Positions 54,560-64,000 of a stretch of DNA of 64,000 nt are shown one piece after another. The notes beneath the pieces were generated by a model that did not search any database, was not told the origin of the DNA, and saw only the letters and a list, made by a program, of their open reading frames with translations. The position numbers and the translations under genes are program-made. Within the stretch, counting starts at the first letter, position 1, and each line of letters opens with the position of its first letter. Source of the DNA: Siphonodentalium dalli (lineage: Eukaryota; Mollusca; Scaphopoda; Gadilida; Siphonodentaliidae); contig CP136064.1 of assembly GCA_032622095.1 (NCBI GenBank), positions 49,668,073-49,732,072 of the forward strand, given 5' to 3'.

Positions 54560-55715
54560 TTAAAGTTATGAGCCCGTGCAGTAAAAACCTATGTTAACTA
54601 TACCCGAGTCCAGATATGACATAATATCCATATTATATGCCAGTATCCAAAGATATAGGCACATACCCATTTTCTATGATGGACCCTTAAAATGATGAAC
54701 CCCAAATTTGAGCCCATGCAGTCTAAACCTAAGTAAACTATACACGAGTCATGTACAGATGCATTATGGTCCAGATATGTCCCCAACATCCATACTATAT
54801 ACCAGAATCCAACGATATAGGTACATAACAATTTGCTATGATATGCCCTTAAAATGTAGAACCCCAAATTTGAGCACATGCAGTTTAAACCTAAGTAAAC
54901 TATACATGAGTCATGTCCAGATGTACGATGGTCCAGTTATATCCCAACATCCATATTATATGCCATAATCCAACGATAATGGCACATACCCATTTCCATG
55001 ATGGGCCCTTAAAATGGTGAACCCCAAATTTGAGCCCGTGCAGTGAAAACCTGTGTCAACTATACTTGAGTCATGTCCAGATGCACGATGGTTCAGATAT
55101 GTCACCATATCCACATTAGAGGCCCAGAATCCAAATATATAGGTACCTAACAATTTTCCATGATGGGCCCTTAAAATGGTGAACCCCAAATTTGAGCCCC
55201 CCAAGTTTAAATCTAAGTAAACTATACGTGAATCATGCCCAGATGCAGGACCGTCCAGATATGTCCCAACATCCATATTATATGCCAGAATCCAACGATA
55301 TAGGCACATACCCATTTTTTTATGATGGGCCCTTAAAATGGTGAACCATAATTTGAGCCCGTGCAGTGGAAACCTATGTCAACTATACCCGAGTCATGTA
55401 CAGCAGATTCAAGATGGTCCAGATATGTCCTAACATCCACACCATATACCAGAATCCAACGATATAGGGACATAACTATTTTCTATGATGGGCCCTTAAA
55501 ATGGTGAACCCCAAATATGAGCCTGTGCAGTGAAAACATATGTCAACTATACCTGAGTCATGTCCAGATGCAGGATGGTCCAGATATGTCCCAATATCCA
55601 TATTATATGCCAGAATCCAAAGATATAGGCACATACCCATTTTCTATGATGGACCCTTAATGATGAACCCCAAATTTGAGCCAGTGCAGTCTAAACCTAA
55701 GGAAACTATACATGA
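54560..55715. repeat. 161-bp satellite, about seven copies
   Basis: 'AACCCCAAATTTGAGCCCGT' or variants recur near 54698, 54863, 55021, 55183, 55341, 55507 and 55667. Each unit also carries 'AACTATACCCGAGTCATGTC', 'GATGGTCCAGATATGTCCC' and 'CATCCATATTATATGCCAGA'. Neighbouring copies differ by roughly 10 per cent by eye. A lone inverted unit lies at 62935-63130. Confidence 0.9.
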
Positions 55716-55913
55716 CAGCTGAAAGAGGGAATTTGACGTTTTTTCGCTAATATCTTCTAGATCAGGTTCTGCTGTATGGAACTGGTTCGGAAATGTGACT
55801 TCATTTTGTATTGCTCATGTTAAGAGATAATTGGAGCAATGAATATATGTCATTCGTATGATCCAAGTCCCTCAGAACTTTGCAAATTATGACATACAAT
55901 TACTTATGAATTT
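55716..55913. other. no recognisable feature
   Basis: This is a short AT-rich segment between the satellite and the CTTAAG palindromes. Confidence 0.35.
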
Positions 55914-55970
55914 TTGCGCTTAAGTGCAAATAATTTACGTTTAATCACAAATCATTTGCGCTTAAGTGCA
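55914..55970. repeat. GCGCTTAAGTGC palindrome pair
   Basis: TTTGCGCTTAAGTGCAAAT occurs twice, separated by a worn 'TTTACGTTTAATCACAAAT' version. This is the counterpart of the array at 56955-57095. No terminal repeat was found on this side. Confidence 0.75.
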
Positions 55971-56038
55971 AATAGAAATTAATGCATTGATCTCCCTGAA
56001 TTAATTTTAAATCGCATAGGCCTAACACATCACTCAAG

Positions 56039-56483
56039 CAAGCCTGCAAATAGCGTGTCTGTCATTTGCAGAATGAGATCCCCAGAGGGTGAATTTATTG
56101 ATTCTACCCTGCATAGCGGGCTAGCATAACTAAATTCACCCTCTGGGGACCTCATTCTGCTTAGGCCTCATCTCTGGGAAGTAACTATGGTATCAAATTA
56201 ACATTGATTTTTGTTAAGTTTTCCCATCTGGGAAGTTTCTATATCGCCTAATTTGCAGAATATAAAATCCACAATCGAGGCTCCCAATGGGTGAACATCA
56301 CCAACTTCAACTGGGGAACTTCAATCTGATCCTAGGTCTGCCATAGCAGTTGAGGGCCTAGGCAGAATGAGGTCCACAGAGGGTGAATTTAGTGATGCTA
56401 GCCCGCTATGCAGGGTAGCGTCACTAAATTCACCCTCTGTGGACCTCATTCTGAAAATGACAGACACGCTATTTGCAGGCTTG
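56039..56483. mobile_element. 445-bp hAT-like foldback element, complete
   Basis: The TIRs are CAAGCCTGCAAATAGCGTGT then CTGTCATTT on the left and the inverse on the right (AAATGACAGACACGCTATTT then GCAGGCTTG), about 38 bp with one mismatch. CACTCAAG is duplicated outside (56031-56038 and 56484-56491), an 8-bp target duplication as in hAT elements. Inside, each half contains a smaller palindrome built from GTCCCCAGAGGGTGAATTTA and its complement. It is non-coding. Worn copies lie at 2605, 4550, 6285, 40722 and 50880. Confidence 0.9.
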
Positions 56484-56491
56484 CACTCAAG

Positions 56492-56954
56492 TCTATATAG
56501 GCCCATCATATGAGGGAAGAAATCCCCAGTGATCCCTAGATACCTTTTATGACCATGGAAATGGTATAGATCTGTACAGGATATCTCTTTTATAAAATGT
56601 ACTAGATCTCTGGGATGGAGACACAAGTTCTTATAGACAGGGATGCTGATAATATGAAAATATGTTTCCCCCTATTTCTATTCAATAAGTACACCACGAG
56701 GGAAGCAAGCCCCCCAGTAACCCCTAATTCCCCTTCTATGACCATGGAAATGGTATATATTTGCGCAGGAGATGTCCCTTTAATATAATATACTAGAGCT
56801 CTGGGAGTGAGGCACCAATTTTTGGGACACTAGAGACAGAGATGCTTTTGACTTTTCAACTTTCGAGTCTGTATGGGCTACTACTATGGGCCCATAATAC
56901 TATACTATGAGATGGACTCCATCATTCACAATCAGAGGGAAGTAAGGGAGTGTT
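56492..56954. other. two diverged direct copies of a 200-bp segment
   Basis: 'TCCCCAGTGATCCCTAGATA...TTTTATGACCATGGAAATGG' and 'CTAGATCTCTGGGATGGAGA' (56520-56630) recur as 'CCCCCAGTAACCCCTAATTC...TCTATGACCATGGAAATGG' and 'CTAGAGCTCTGGGAGTGAGG' (56708-56815). No element ends were recognised. Confidence 0.55.
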
Positions 56955-57124
56955 AGGTATTTGCGCTTAAGCGCAAATCATTTACACTTAAGCGCAAATG
57001 ATTTTCGCTTAAGCGCAAACAATTTGATAGACTTAAGCGCAATTTATGCTTAAGCGCAAATATTTGCGCTTAATATTTGTGCTTGAGAGCAAATAAATGA
57101 TAAATGTGAAAAGGGCCTCCCATA
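56955..57124. repeat. GCGCTTAAGCGC palindrome array with a transposon-like terminus
   Basis: One exact TTTGCGCTTAAGCGCAAA and at least five half-worn CTTAAGCGCAA units are spaced 17-28 bp apart. The right edge, 57104-57124, reads ATGTGAAAAGGGCCTCCCAT then A. It matches the terminus of the 9184-11826 element (ATGTGAAAACGGCTTGCCAT then A) at 18 of 21 positions. I could not find an inverted partner or a 6-bp duplication, so the copy is incomplete or rearranged. Confidence 0.75.
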
Positions 57125-57671
57125 GTAAGAGGGGACTCCAAATTTCTTTAACATAGAAATTCCCTTTGTTTGAGAATTTGTACATGTTTATATTGATTAT
57201 TCTCAGTAAATAATTATTCTGTGTGTTTCAAAAGAAATCAGAATAAATTGTTATTATTTTTAAGTATTGGTTATAGATAACAGTTAATTAGATTGACTCC
57301 CCTCTTCCCAGATGCATCCTTACTGTGGAAGACCGATCGCCCGGCGATTCACCCAGGTTTGTTGGATGGCTCAAACGACTTTTCCTACTATGGCCAGTTT
57401 GTACCCTTGATTTGAATGACACATTTAATTGTTTCGTACCATGTTTTTGGTCATTTCACACCATATATTGGTATGTTTCGTTGATTCCCAAAAATGATGA
57501 TTGGTCATTCGTATGTGAAAAAATATTTTAATCGTGTTAACTTAATGAAAGCGAACATGTTCATGATTTAACGTTCGTGATGATGACAACCCGACATTTA
57601 CATGTTAACATATTTCTTTCTTTTTTTTGCGAAACAAAATGAACAAATTGAAATTGTCGCGACAAAGTTAA
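57125..57671. other. mostly unassigned
   Basis: 57418-57520 has worn 'TTTCGTACCATGTTTTTGGT' words like the array at 59612-59735. Nothing else was recognised. Confidence 0.4.
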
Positions 57672-58109
57672 AGATGCATAATCCGAATTAACGCTTGAAT
57701 ATTACTATTTCCTTGGCTTCAGGGTAAAACATATTTGATTTGAGTTGAGGAACCCACCCATCAAAGCTGAGAGTGATCAGATATCGATTTTTGAAATCTA
57801 TTATTTTTCACCATCGATAATTTTAAGTGGCCCAATAAAAAGTCGAAAGAGGACGGATGAAGATGGATAACTCTAAAAGCAAGTGGCTTTTTTTGTGTCA
57901 GATATTTGACAAACCCGCAAAATTTCATTGAACAAAATGTTGATAAATAACAGGTTTTGGGCAATTGTATACTATATTTGACTGGTTAGCATTATTTTTG
58001 GGGCATTAATCGATTCTGGTAAACGAAGTGGCATTTCAAAAAATGGTGTTGCTGTTGTTGAAATCTGATGATATGGGAACCATCGAATCGGACTGAGTAC
58101 CTTTAATGT
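57672..58109. mobile_element. TTAAAGG-family element, near-complete copy
   Basis: The right end is clean: 'CGAATCGGACTGAGTACCTT' then TAA. The left end is worn (AATCCGAATTAACGC), followed by 'TATTACTATTTCCTTGGCTT' and 'AGTTGAGGAACCCACCCATC'. With its uninterrupted 'CATCAAAGCTGAGAGTGATC' it serves as an empty-site reference for the insertion at 22868. It is non-coding. Confidence 0.75.
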
Positions 58110-58436
58110 CAATAAAAAAAAAAATACCGGTATACTCAAAGGTATGAATTGTCGAAATGATACAGGAACTGGTATGAAATGTCCAGAACCCTGGTGCGAA
58201 ACATCTCTATGTCAAACTTCCATGGTATGAAATGCTAGCAACCTATTCATTCCATTGCACATTATAATTTATTTCCAATGGGCATGGATAGAGAGTCTCC
58301 CATTGGGGGGGGGGGGGTCCACATTGATACATGCATGTTCAGACAGCACCCCCTTGGAAGGAAGTTTCCTACAGATGGCTACAGGGTACATATATATATG
58401 TATATCGGTCCAAAATTTGTTCGAAAATTATTAATT
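58110..58436. other. unassigned, with a G run
   Basis: A run of 13 G lies near 58306. 58140-58240 carries worn 'GGTATGAAATG' words related to the GGTACGAAA array at 59612. Confidence 0.4.
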
Positions 58437-58458
58437 AGATATAGAGGATATGAAATGA

Positions 58459-58578
58459 GTGTTTCTCTCATATGATATTTATGAAACGAGTCTAAGAATT
58501 TTCAGTTTTCTCGAGCCTCCGGCGAGAGAAAACTGAAAATTCGTGACGAGTTTCATAAATATCATATGAGAGAAACAC
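58459..58578. mobile_element. 120-bp near-perfect hairpin element
   Basis: GTGTTTCTCTCATATGATAT and the inverse ATATCATATGAGAGAAACAC bound it. The arms continue for about 55 bp each to a small loop at TCGAGCCTCCGGCGAG. Weaker inverted similarity extends outward to about 58440 and 58605. The word ACGAATTACATATTCTATTT that follows also recurs at 58817. Confidence 0.9.
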
Positions 58579-59402
58579 GAATTACATATTCTATTTATCA
58601 TATGACACCTATAAATTGATTATGATGTCCAAAACGCACACAAATCACTAAATAGCTATATGATATCGGCAGCAAAAAGTTAATGTGACGTCACTTCATT
58701 GCACCGGAAGCCCAATTACACCTGGTGAACTAGCAGAAATAATATGCACGCGAAGATATAGTGCGCTATCCTGTTCTCAGTTTGTGACATTATATCGCAT
58801 GTTTATTAGATAAATACGAATTACATATTCTATTTATCGTATAACAATGTCCAAAACTATATATTTTAAGATTATAATTGCGAGAATTTCGGCATCGCGT
58901 TGATTGACGCGAACGAATTTGACCTGCATTTAGTTAGAGATACGGCTCTGCTCCGGCTGCCATTCAGCCAATTAGAACACACTTTTTGTCAACAAACCAA
59001 TCAAATTATCGGAAGGTGATATGAACTAGTAGTTCATATGAAACTGATTTATGACATACTTTCCAAAGAAAATAATGATTGAGTCATATGATAAATGACA
59101 TTTTTGCACGGTATGGCTTGTTATCAAACTCCATTTGTACCTACGTGAATATCACTTCAATTTGCCCTAAATCGAGTAATATCATTTTACGACATCACTA
59201 ATTAAGAGTAACACATGTATGATTTTATGACATCACGATCTTATCTGAGTAATACACAGTATGGCTTTATGACATGGTGTAATTCTATTTCCCTGTTAGA
59301 TACCAATTTTTTTGTGATGTCACTCATTTGAAAGAGTTGTCAATATCACACTGCTACTAAGAGGCGAACTACCGTAATTAATAGATAGGGTATTACTTGG
59401 TT
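58579..59402. other. mostly unassigned
   Basis: The repeat 'CGAATTACATATTCTATTTA' occurs at 58577 and 58816, and 'TCATATGATAAATGACATTT' occurs near 59085. These hint at a larger, worn element with internal hairpins, but the borders are unclear. Confidence 0.4.
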
Positions 59403-59516
59403 GGTTTGATATTATAGGCCTGATTTCAGCCCTCAGTAGCCTCATATCAGCCTTCGACGTCAGGCTGATTGTGATATGAGGTTACCTCAGGGTGATATAG
59501 GGCCTAATATCAAACC
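59403..59516. repeat. 114-bp inverted repeat
   Basis: GGTTTGATATTATAGGCCTG opens and GGGCCTAATATCAAACC closes. The inner arms TAGCCTCATATCAGCC and GGCTGATTGTGATATGAGG flank the TTCGACGTCA loop. Several mismatches and a bulge are present. It is probably a small foldback element. Confidence 0.75.
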
Positions 59517-59611
59517 AACGATGTTGGCGCTGCTAGTCTACAGGGTCACTGTCTGGTTGTTCACCTTGCCGAGGAGATACAAATGGGTACAGGACGTTTT
59601 GTATCGTCTTA

Positions 59612-59735
59612 AGTCATTTCGTACCACATTTTTGGTAGTTTCGTACCATATTTTTGGTAGTTTCGTACCTTATTGTTTGGTCGTTTCGTACCATGTAGGA
59701 AATCAATTGGTCATTTCGTACCATGTTACTACATG
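59612..59735. repeat. TTTCGTACCA short tandem repeat
   Basis: Five units of 22-30 bp each begin TTTCGTACCA and carry a TTTTTGGTAG-type spacer. Worn versions occur at 57418 and 58140. Confidence 0.8.
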
Positions 59736-61589
59736 TATGTCACACCATATGGAAACAAATAAATGATTTTCTACAAAGTACGCAATAAATTATGGTATGG
59801 AACGACCATGGTTATGGTATCGAATACTGAAATAATGAAGAAGTCACTGCAGTTGTATATATCATTTATGTGGTCAAAATATATGCATGTATAATGCAAC
59901 CTGTAAGTTGACATGACCTCCGTTCTAGTTGGCTTATGATTGAGTTCTGAAGTGCTCTTCGCAACACTGTCAGGTTTACTTGATCAATACTCCAGCAATG
60001 TTCAGAATCCTATCCCAGGACACTCGTATGAAACGTCTAGAAAATAGAATCCATATTTAATAAATCCTTCAGATATACAATAGTACCGATCGCCTGAATC
60101 AACATTTGACTGTTCGAAGCGGTTCCACTCAATTGTTGTTTTTAAGAAGAAGTCGTCGCAATGTACAATTCTAGTACGCAGTAGATCGAACGATTATATT
60201 ACGGTGTTAGAGATGTTGTTGTTGACATAATCATATTCATACTGCTGTTGCTGTTAGTACTTGTCACACACATCCTAAGTTCTCCACCGGAATTTGACAG
60301 ACAATCCCTGCAACACTGGGAACAGTGACAATCACAGTAATACTGACATTGAATGAGTTATAGATACTGACAGTGATACATCAACATCATACAGTCCTCA
60401 AATTCGGTTGCTTAATTTTCCTTTATTGTATATATTTAAAATTGTTATTATCTCCATACCTATGTACATGTATGTATAGGTTTATGAGAAATAAACTGAT
60501 TGATCAATATTTTTTTTTAGAATTATATATGGATTCTTCATTTGTAGAATAAGTTGAATAACAATCAGTTATTATGACAATCGTCGTCAACAATGAATGA
60601 CATTGATAATTTGATCTGTTGTCTGGTTGTATAATTTGATCGATTAAATGATTGCTGGCACTGAATTTCTGTCTCGCTGGCCTCGCGACTATCATCAGAT
60701 CTTCGTCGGCATTCTGGGTCAATATTTAAAAACAAGCTCTCAAATGCATCTTCGGTATCTTCTACATGTACAGGATATTGTCCACAGTCCGTATATCATC
60801 GCAGTTTTCATGTTCAGGGTCACTTTCTGACGCGAAAATGTTCGAGAACATGCATTTTTGCTTTGCTCGCGGGGATATCCCATGTTGACGTCACAGATTT
60901 TGCGGTTAGGTGACTCCAGCAAAATTGGTGGCCAGCGCCCCTAGCGTTAATTCAAGAATTAACTGTTAATTCAAGAATTGTTCATTGGTTTGTAAACGGA
61001 AGCTATTAATTCTGTAGACTCGTCCATTAATTCTGCATTTTTAGTCATTGGTTTCACCGGAAATAGTTGATTCCGCTATTAGATATTGATTCGAATACGA
61101 AACCTATTGAATTTAAATAGAACGTTATTAATTGTGCATTGGTGATAATTTATATCTATTAAATATAAGAATGACAATAAGGTCTATTAGTTTTATAACG
61201 ATAATCATTGCTCGTGCGAAATCGTCTATTGGTTTGAAATATCTTTATTGATTAAGACAATATGGCTATTGAATACGTTTATTGAATATGCACGAATCTT
61301 ACTAATTGTGTGTTATTATATATTAGTTGAATAATGAATACTATTAAATTAGAATAGAACATTAATTTTGCATCCGGTCAACATTGATTATGAATCTATA
61401 TATATTAAAACGGAACTGTCTCTTATTGAATCCAAGAACGACAATTTGTTTGAAAATAGAGAATATTGGTTTGAAAATAGAGACTATTGTTTTCACAAAC
61501 CACCATTAACTTTTATTTCATGTAATTTCCGACCGAATGGCCGCTCATACACCACACTAGAATGGTGAAATAGTTACATTAGTCCATGA
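59736..61589. other. long AT-rich unassigned stretch
   Basis: No element ends or domains were recognised. 60940-61360 has a loose recurrence of 'ATTAATTCTG' and 'CTATTGA' words, possibly a very degenerate tandem. The 60-96 codon frames on both strands lack motifs. Confidence 0.4.
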
Positions 61590-61932
61590 GCCAGGCTCCC
61601 CAAAAATGGAAAGTGGTACCAATTTGGTGGGTAAATTATACCAAAAGTTTTCTGAAAGCTCATAGTCTGAAGTTTATGTCAGTTCTGGGGCACACTGGGG
61701 CGGTGTAGCTTAGTGTGAAAAATGTGTGTTTCCATGGCAACGGAGTGTGTTTTTGGCCGGTATAAAACATATGCCTGTATATCTTGGCATTGATATGGGG
61801 TGCTATCCTTTGTGGGCTTTCATTTGACACTGGAGATTTCATCACTATATGTCAAGGTCATATACAAAGGTCAAGGTCATTGATCAAAATATTAGCTTTT
61901 TTCATATCGGGTCATACATTTTCTTCCCGCTG
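61590..61932. repeat. 344-bp dispersed repeat with X-box and TCAAGGTCA motifs, copy 2
   Basis: It is nearly identical to 32532-32875. GTTTCCATGGCAAC lies at 61728-61741 and TCAAGGTCA at 61852-61860 and 61871-61879. All three motifs are unchanged between the copies. Homology ends abruptly on both sides, so the repeat has defined borders. Confidence 0.85.
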
Positions 61933-61999
61933 TCCGCCCCCTTTTGCACTGCCCATTTACGCCGCCTCTATATACGCGCCTTATTCGCGTTAATGGGAC

Positions 62000-62105
62000 A
62001 TTTTAATATTCACTATGATCTGACCTCGATTCTAACACTGAGCGGTGATTGGCTGTTTCTACTATGTCAGTCATAGAAAGGTCAGGTCACAATGAATATT
62101 AAAAT
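62000..62105. repeat. 106-bp inverted repeat
   Basis: ATTTTAATATTCACTATGAT then CTGACCT on the left faces AGGTCAGGTCACAATGAATA then TTAAAAT on the right, with a loop of about 50 bp. Confidence 0.7.
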
Positions 62106-62669
62106 TAGGAACTGTGTGACTTGACAAATTCTTTTTTTAAAGTTGGAATTATCGACAGATTTCTCCTCTATATAAATTGTTTACTGACAATGTGTTGATT
62201 TGTATGAGTAAATAAATTATAAGCCGACAAGAAATCACTAGGTTCCAGATATTTAGTTGATCGTTTGACCGATTTTTAATGATAGTAAACTGTATGGGTG
62301 GTGAATTTAGAGACACATGTCGGCCATTGCTTCTGAGCCGGATAAATCCTAAAAAAATACGCTCTCCGGAGACAATATTCGGTGGTTAAAATTTTATCAA
62401 ATGCAACGTGTATGAATGTTTCTGATGGGAGTTTGTGGTATTTATTGAAAGATGAATTCCATCCGTGTATATATCGTTATTACGCCACACAGTGGTGTAC
62501 ACTGGTGTAGAGTTTTTCATATTGTGTGGTCGATCGATAATCCACTGGGCGATTGTATTATGGTTATTTCGTACTTGAGTATAAATCATACCGATAGTTA
62601 CGATAGTACGACAAAGATTAGCACATGTGTTTACGTCACCGGTGTAATTGTGGGGACATGTTTCTATTA
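62106..62669. other. no recognisable feature
   Basis: AT-rich sequence with no recognised ends or domains. An inverted pair of weak frames at 62386-62739 is not credible. Confidence 0.4.
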
Positions 62670-62960
62670 TGAAGGTTCGCTATCCCGAAGGTCCGCTATT
62701 CCGAAGGTTCTCTATTCCGAAGGATTTTGTTATTTTTAGGTTAATTCTATTTTCTAAAGTATTGAGACTAATTTGAGAGGGTTCATTTTCACAAAGATTC
62801 TTTTTATAGAGTGTGCGCTCACATCCGAACTGATCCTGCGCGCATACCCATTACAGATACAGGAGGAAATAACTTAACTTAGAACATTAAATGTGATTTT
62901 GTTTTGTTTTCGCGGGTTTTCTTGAGATTTAATGTCATTACGTGGGCCCATACCGTTGAA
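62670..62960. repeat. TTCCGAAGG array and flank, duplicate A
   Basis: Three GCTATTCCGAAGGT-type units are followed by 'GGTTAATTCTATTTTCTAAA', 'GTATTGAGA', 'GAGGAAATAACTTAACTT' and 'TTCGCGGGTTTTCTTGAGAT'. The same order recurs at 63158-63432, a direct duplication offset by about 550 bp with indels. Confidence 0.8.
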
Positions 62961-63130
62961 TTCTTGGCATATAATATGAATGTTGTGGTATATATGGACC
63001 CTCCCGCATTGGGACATGACACAGGTACAGTTGACTTAAGTGATGTTCTGTGTGGGCTCCAATTTGGAGTTCAATATTTTAAGGGCCAAATTTAGAATTT
63101 TATGGGTCCATACCTTTGAACTCTGGGCAT
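62935..63130. repeat. isolated inverted copy of the 161-bp satellite unit
   Basis: 'TTGGCATATAATATGAATGT', 'GGGACATGACACAGGTACAG', 'GGGCTCCAATTTGGAGTTCA' and 'ATATTTTAAGGGCC' form the reverse complement of the 54560-55715 unit with heavy divergence. A second partial unit starts at about 63085. Confidence 0.65.
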
Positions 63131-63157
63131 ATAATATGAATATTGGGGGGGGGGCAT

Positions 63158-63432
63158 GTCTCTATTCCGAAGGTTCACTATCCCGAAGGTCCACTTTTCC
63201 GAAATTTCTCTGAATGTTCGCTATTCCGAAGGTTCACAAATCCGAAGGTTCGTTATTCCGAAGGTTCTGTGTTCCGAAGGTTTTTGTTATTTTAAGGTTA
63301 ATTCTATATTCTAAAGTATTGAGATGGTTCATTATCACGAAGATTCTTTTCATGAAGGAAATAACTTAAAACATTAAATGTGATTTTGTTTTGTTTTCGC
63401 GGGTTTTCTTGAGTTTAATGTCATTACGTATG
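63158..63432. repeat. TTCCGAAGG array and flank, duplicate B
   Basis: Seven or so units of GTTC.CTATTCCGAAG lead into the same downstream text as duplicate A. A G run precedes it at about 63145. Confidence 0.8.
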
Positions 63433-64000
63433 ACCTTATTTCTCATTACATATTCACGCCAAGCAGCCCACACAATTGCTATGTTCCATGCGATTTAATG
63501 TGATTACGTGTGACCTAATATCTCAATAATCTGAGGCAAAAGTACGCATGCTAAAGGCGAATTATAACAGTTGGGGCTATAACGCACAATGAATACTGGA
63601 GGCTATAACAAACTGCGCAGCAGAATATCGCTGAATGGACGTGTATGAGATGAGCCTAACTGCAATTGTGACTTTGTTTAAAGGCCCACTTAATTTTCGA
63701 GTCATTCATTTTTATATAGTATATACGGTTTTAATAACAATTTATGCCATACAATTTGAATAAAATACTATAATTCATCACCATTTGAAACGCAGAATAC
63801 TTCAATCTCCTAGTTTGAAACACCTTTAAAATACCGCGTCGTATATCTAGCAATTAGCAACCAACATGTCCTCTTCGGCTTTCCATAGATTTCAACGCAA
63901 TTTGATACTTATGGGTATTTGTGTCCGGGAAGTGTTTTGGGCGTGACCCCGACCTGACCTTGACCTTTAAAACTGTCAACGCAAGGTAAATTTGGGTAAA
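63433..64000. other. no recognisable feature
   Basis: 63949-63968 holds GACCTGACCTTGACC-type nuclear-receptor-like half-sites, as in the X-box repeat, but no longer homology was seen. No credible coding sequence was found. Confidence 0.4.

Noticed and set aside
54598-55315. 93-119 codon frames in the 161-bp satellite
   Set aside because: These frames repeat with the satellite unit and occur on both strands.

Overview
This is a eukaryotic, AT-rich, intergenic or heterochromatin-like window made almost entirely of transposable elements, tandem repeats and their ruins. I found no intact host gene, no convincing spliced gene, no rRNA or tRNA gene and no CRISPR array. The repeat vocabulary suggests a marine invertebrate, probably a lophotrochozoan such as a mollusc. 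That vocabulary includes terminal 'TATACCCCCC' hairpins with (GACG)n or (CAGA)n runs, tRNA-headed SINEs, TTAA-flanked miniature elements and Tx1/L1-like LINE tails. The taxonomic guess rests on recall of repeat style, not on a host gene, so it is weak.

Layout. 0-9 kb: a GC-rich unassigned block, a 184-bp TTAA MITE, a 165-bp-period repeat, several hairpin elements, a LINE zinc-knuckle relic and a 19-bp tandem array. 9.18-11.83 kb: the most unusual object, a 2.64-kb element with 21-bp TIRs and a 6-bp target duplication, whose ends carry dense arrays of the palindrome TTGGACTTAAGTCCAA. 12-19 kb: TTAA MITEs carrying near-perfect 69-bp palindromes, plus homopolymer and G-rich tracts. 20-24 kb: a textbook non-autonomous hAT (1127 bp, 8-bp duplication) inside an older repeat, and a 1040-bp element inserted in a TTAA-family element with its empty site visible in paralogues. 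25-31.5 kb: a PHD-finger ORF cut by another element, a tRNA-headed SINE, a 984-bp long-TIR element and a 122-bp satellite in inverted blocks. 32.5-34 kb: repeats carrying RFX X-box and TCAAGGTCA motifs. 34.2-38.0 kb: a decayed LINE (endonuclease, reverse transcriptase, zinc knuckle) between inverted TTAA-family arms. 38.5-41.1 kb: a degenerate tandem array and a poly(A)-tailed retroposon whose RNA carries a 22-nt stretch like the 5' end of U2 snRNA. 41.2-46.4 kb: two 5'-truncated LINE copies with perfect target duplications. 46.4-50.2 kb: paired 502-bp TTAA elements, a 600-bp tandem duplication with CAT/CAC microsatellites and a CpG-rich CCGACGTCGG block. 50.8-57.1 kb: satellites of about 84 and 161 bp, a 445-bp hAT-like element and a second family with CTTAAG-centred palindromes. 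57.6-64 kb: hairpins and short tandem motifs.

No genes work together here. The story is nested insertion. Several insertions can be read at base resolution because paralogous empty sites or target duplications survive (9184-11826, 20076-21202, 22868-23907, 40786-41084, 41239-42507, 45180-46359, 49643-50144, 56039-56483). The best candidate for something undescribed is the class of elements with subterminal CTTAAG-centred palindrome arrays. Two families have the same outer terminus but different palindromes.
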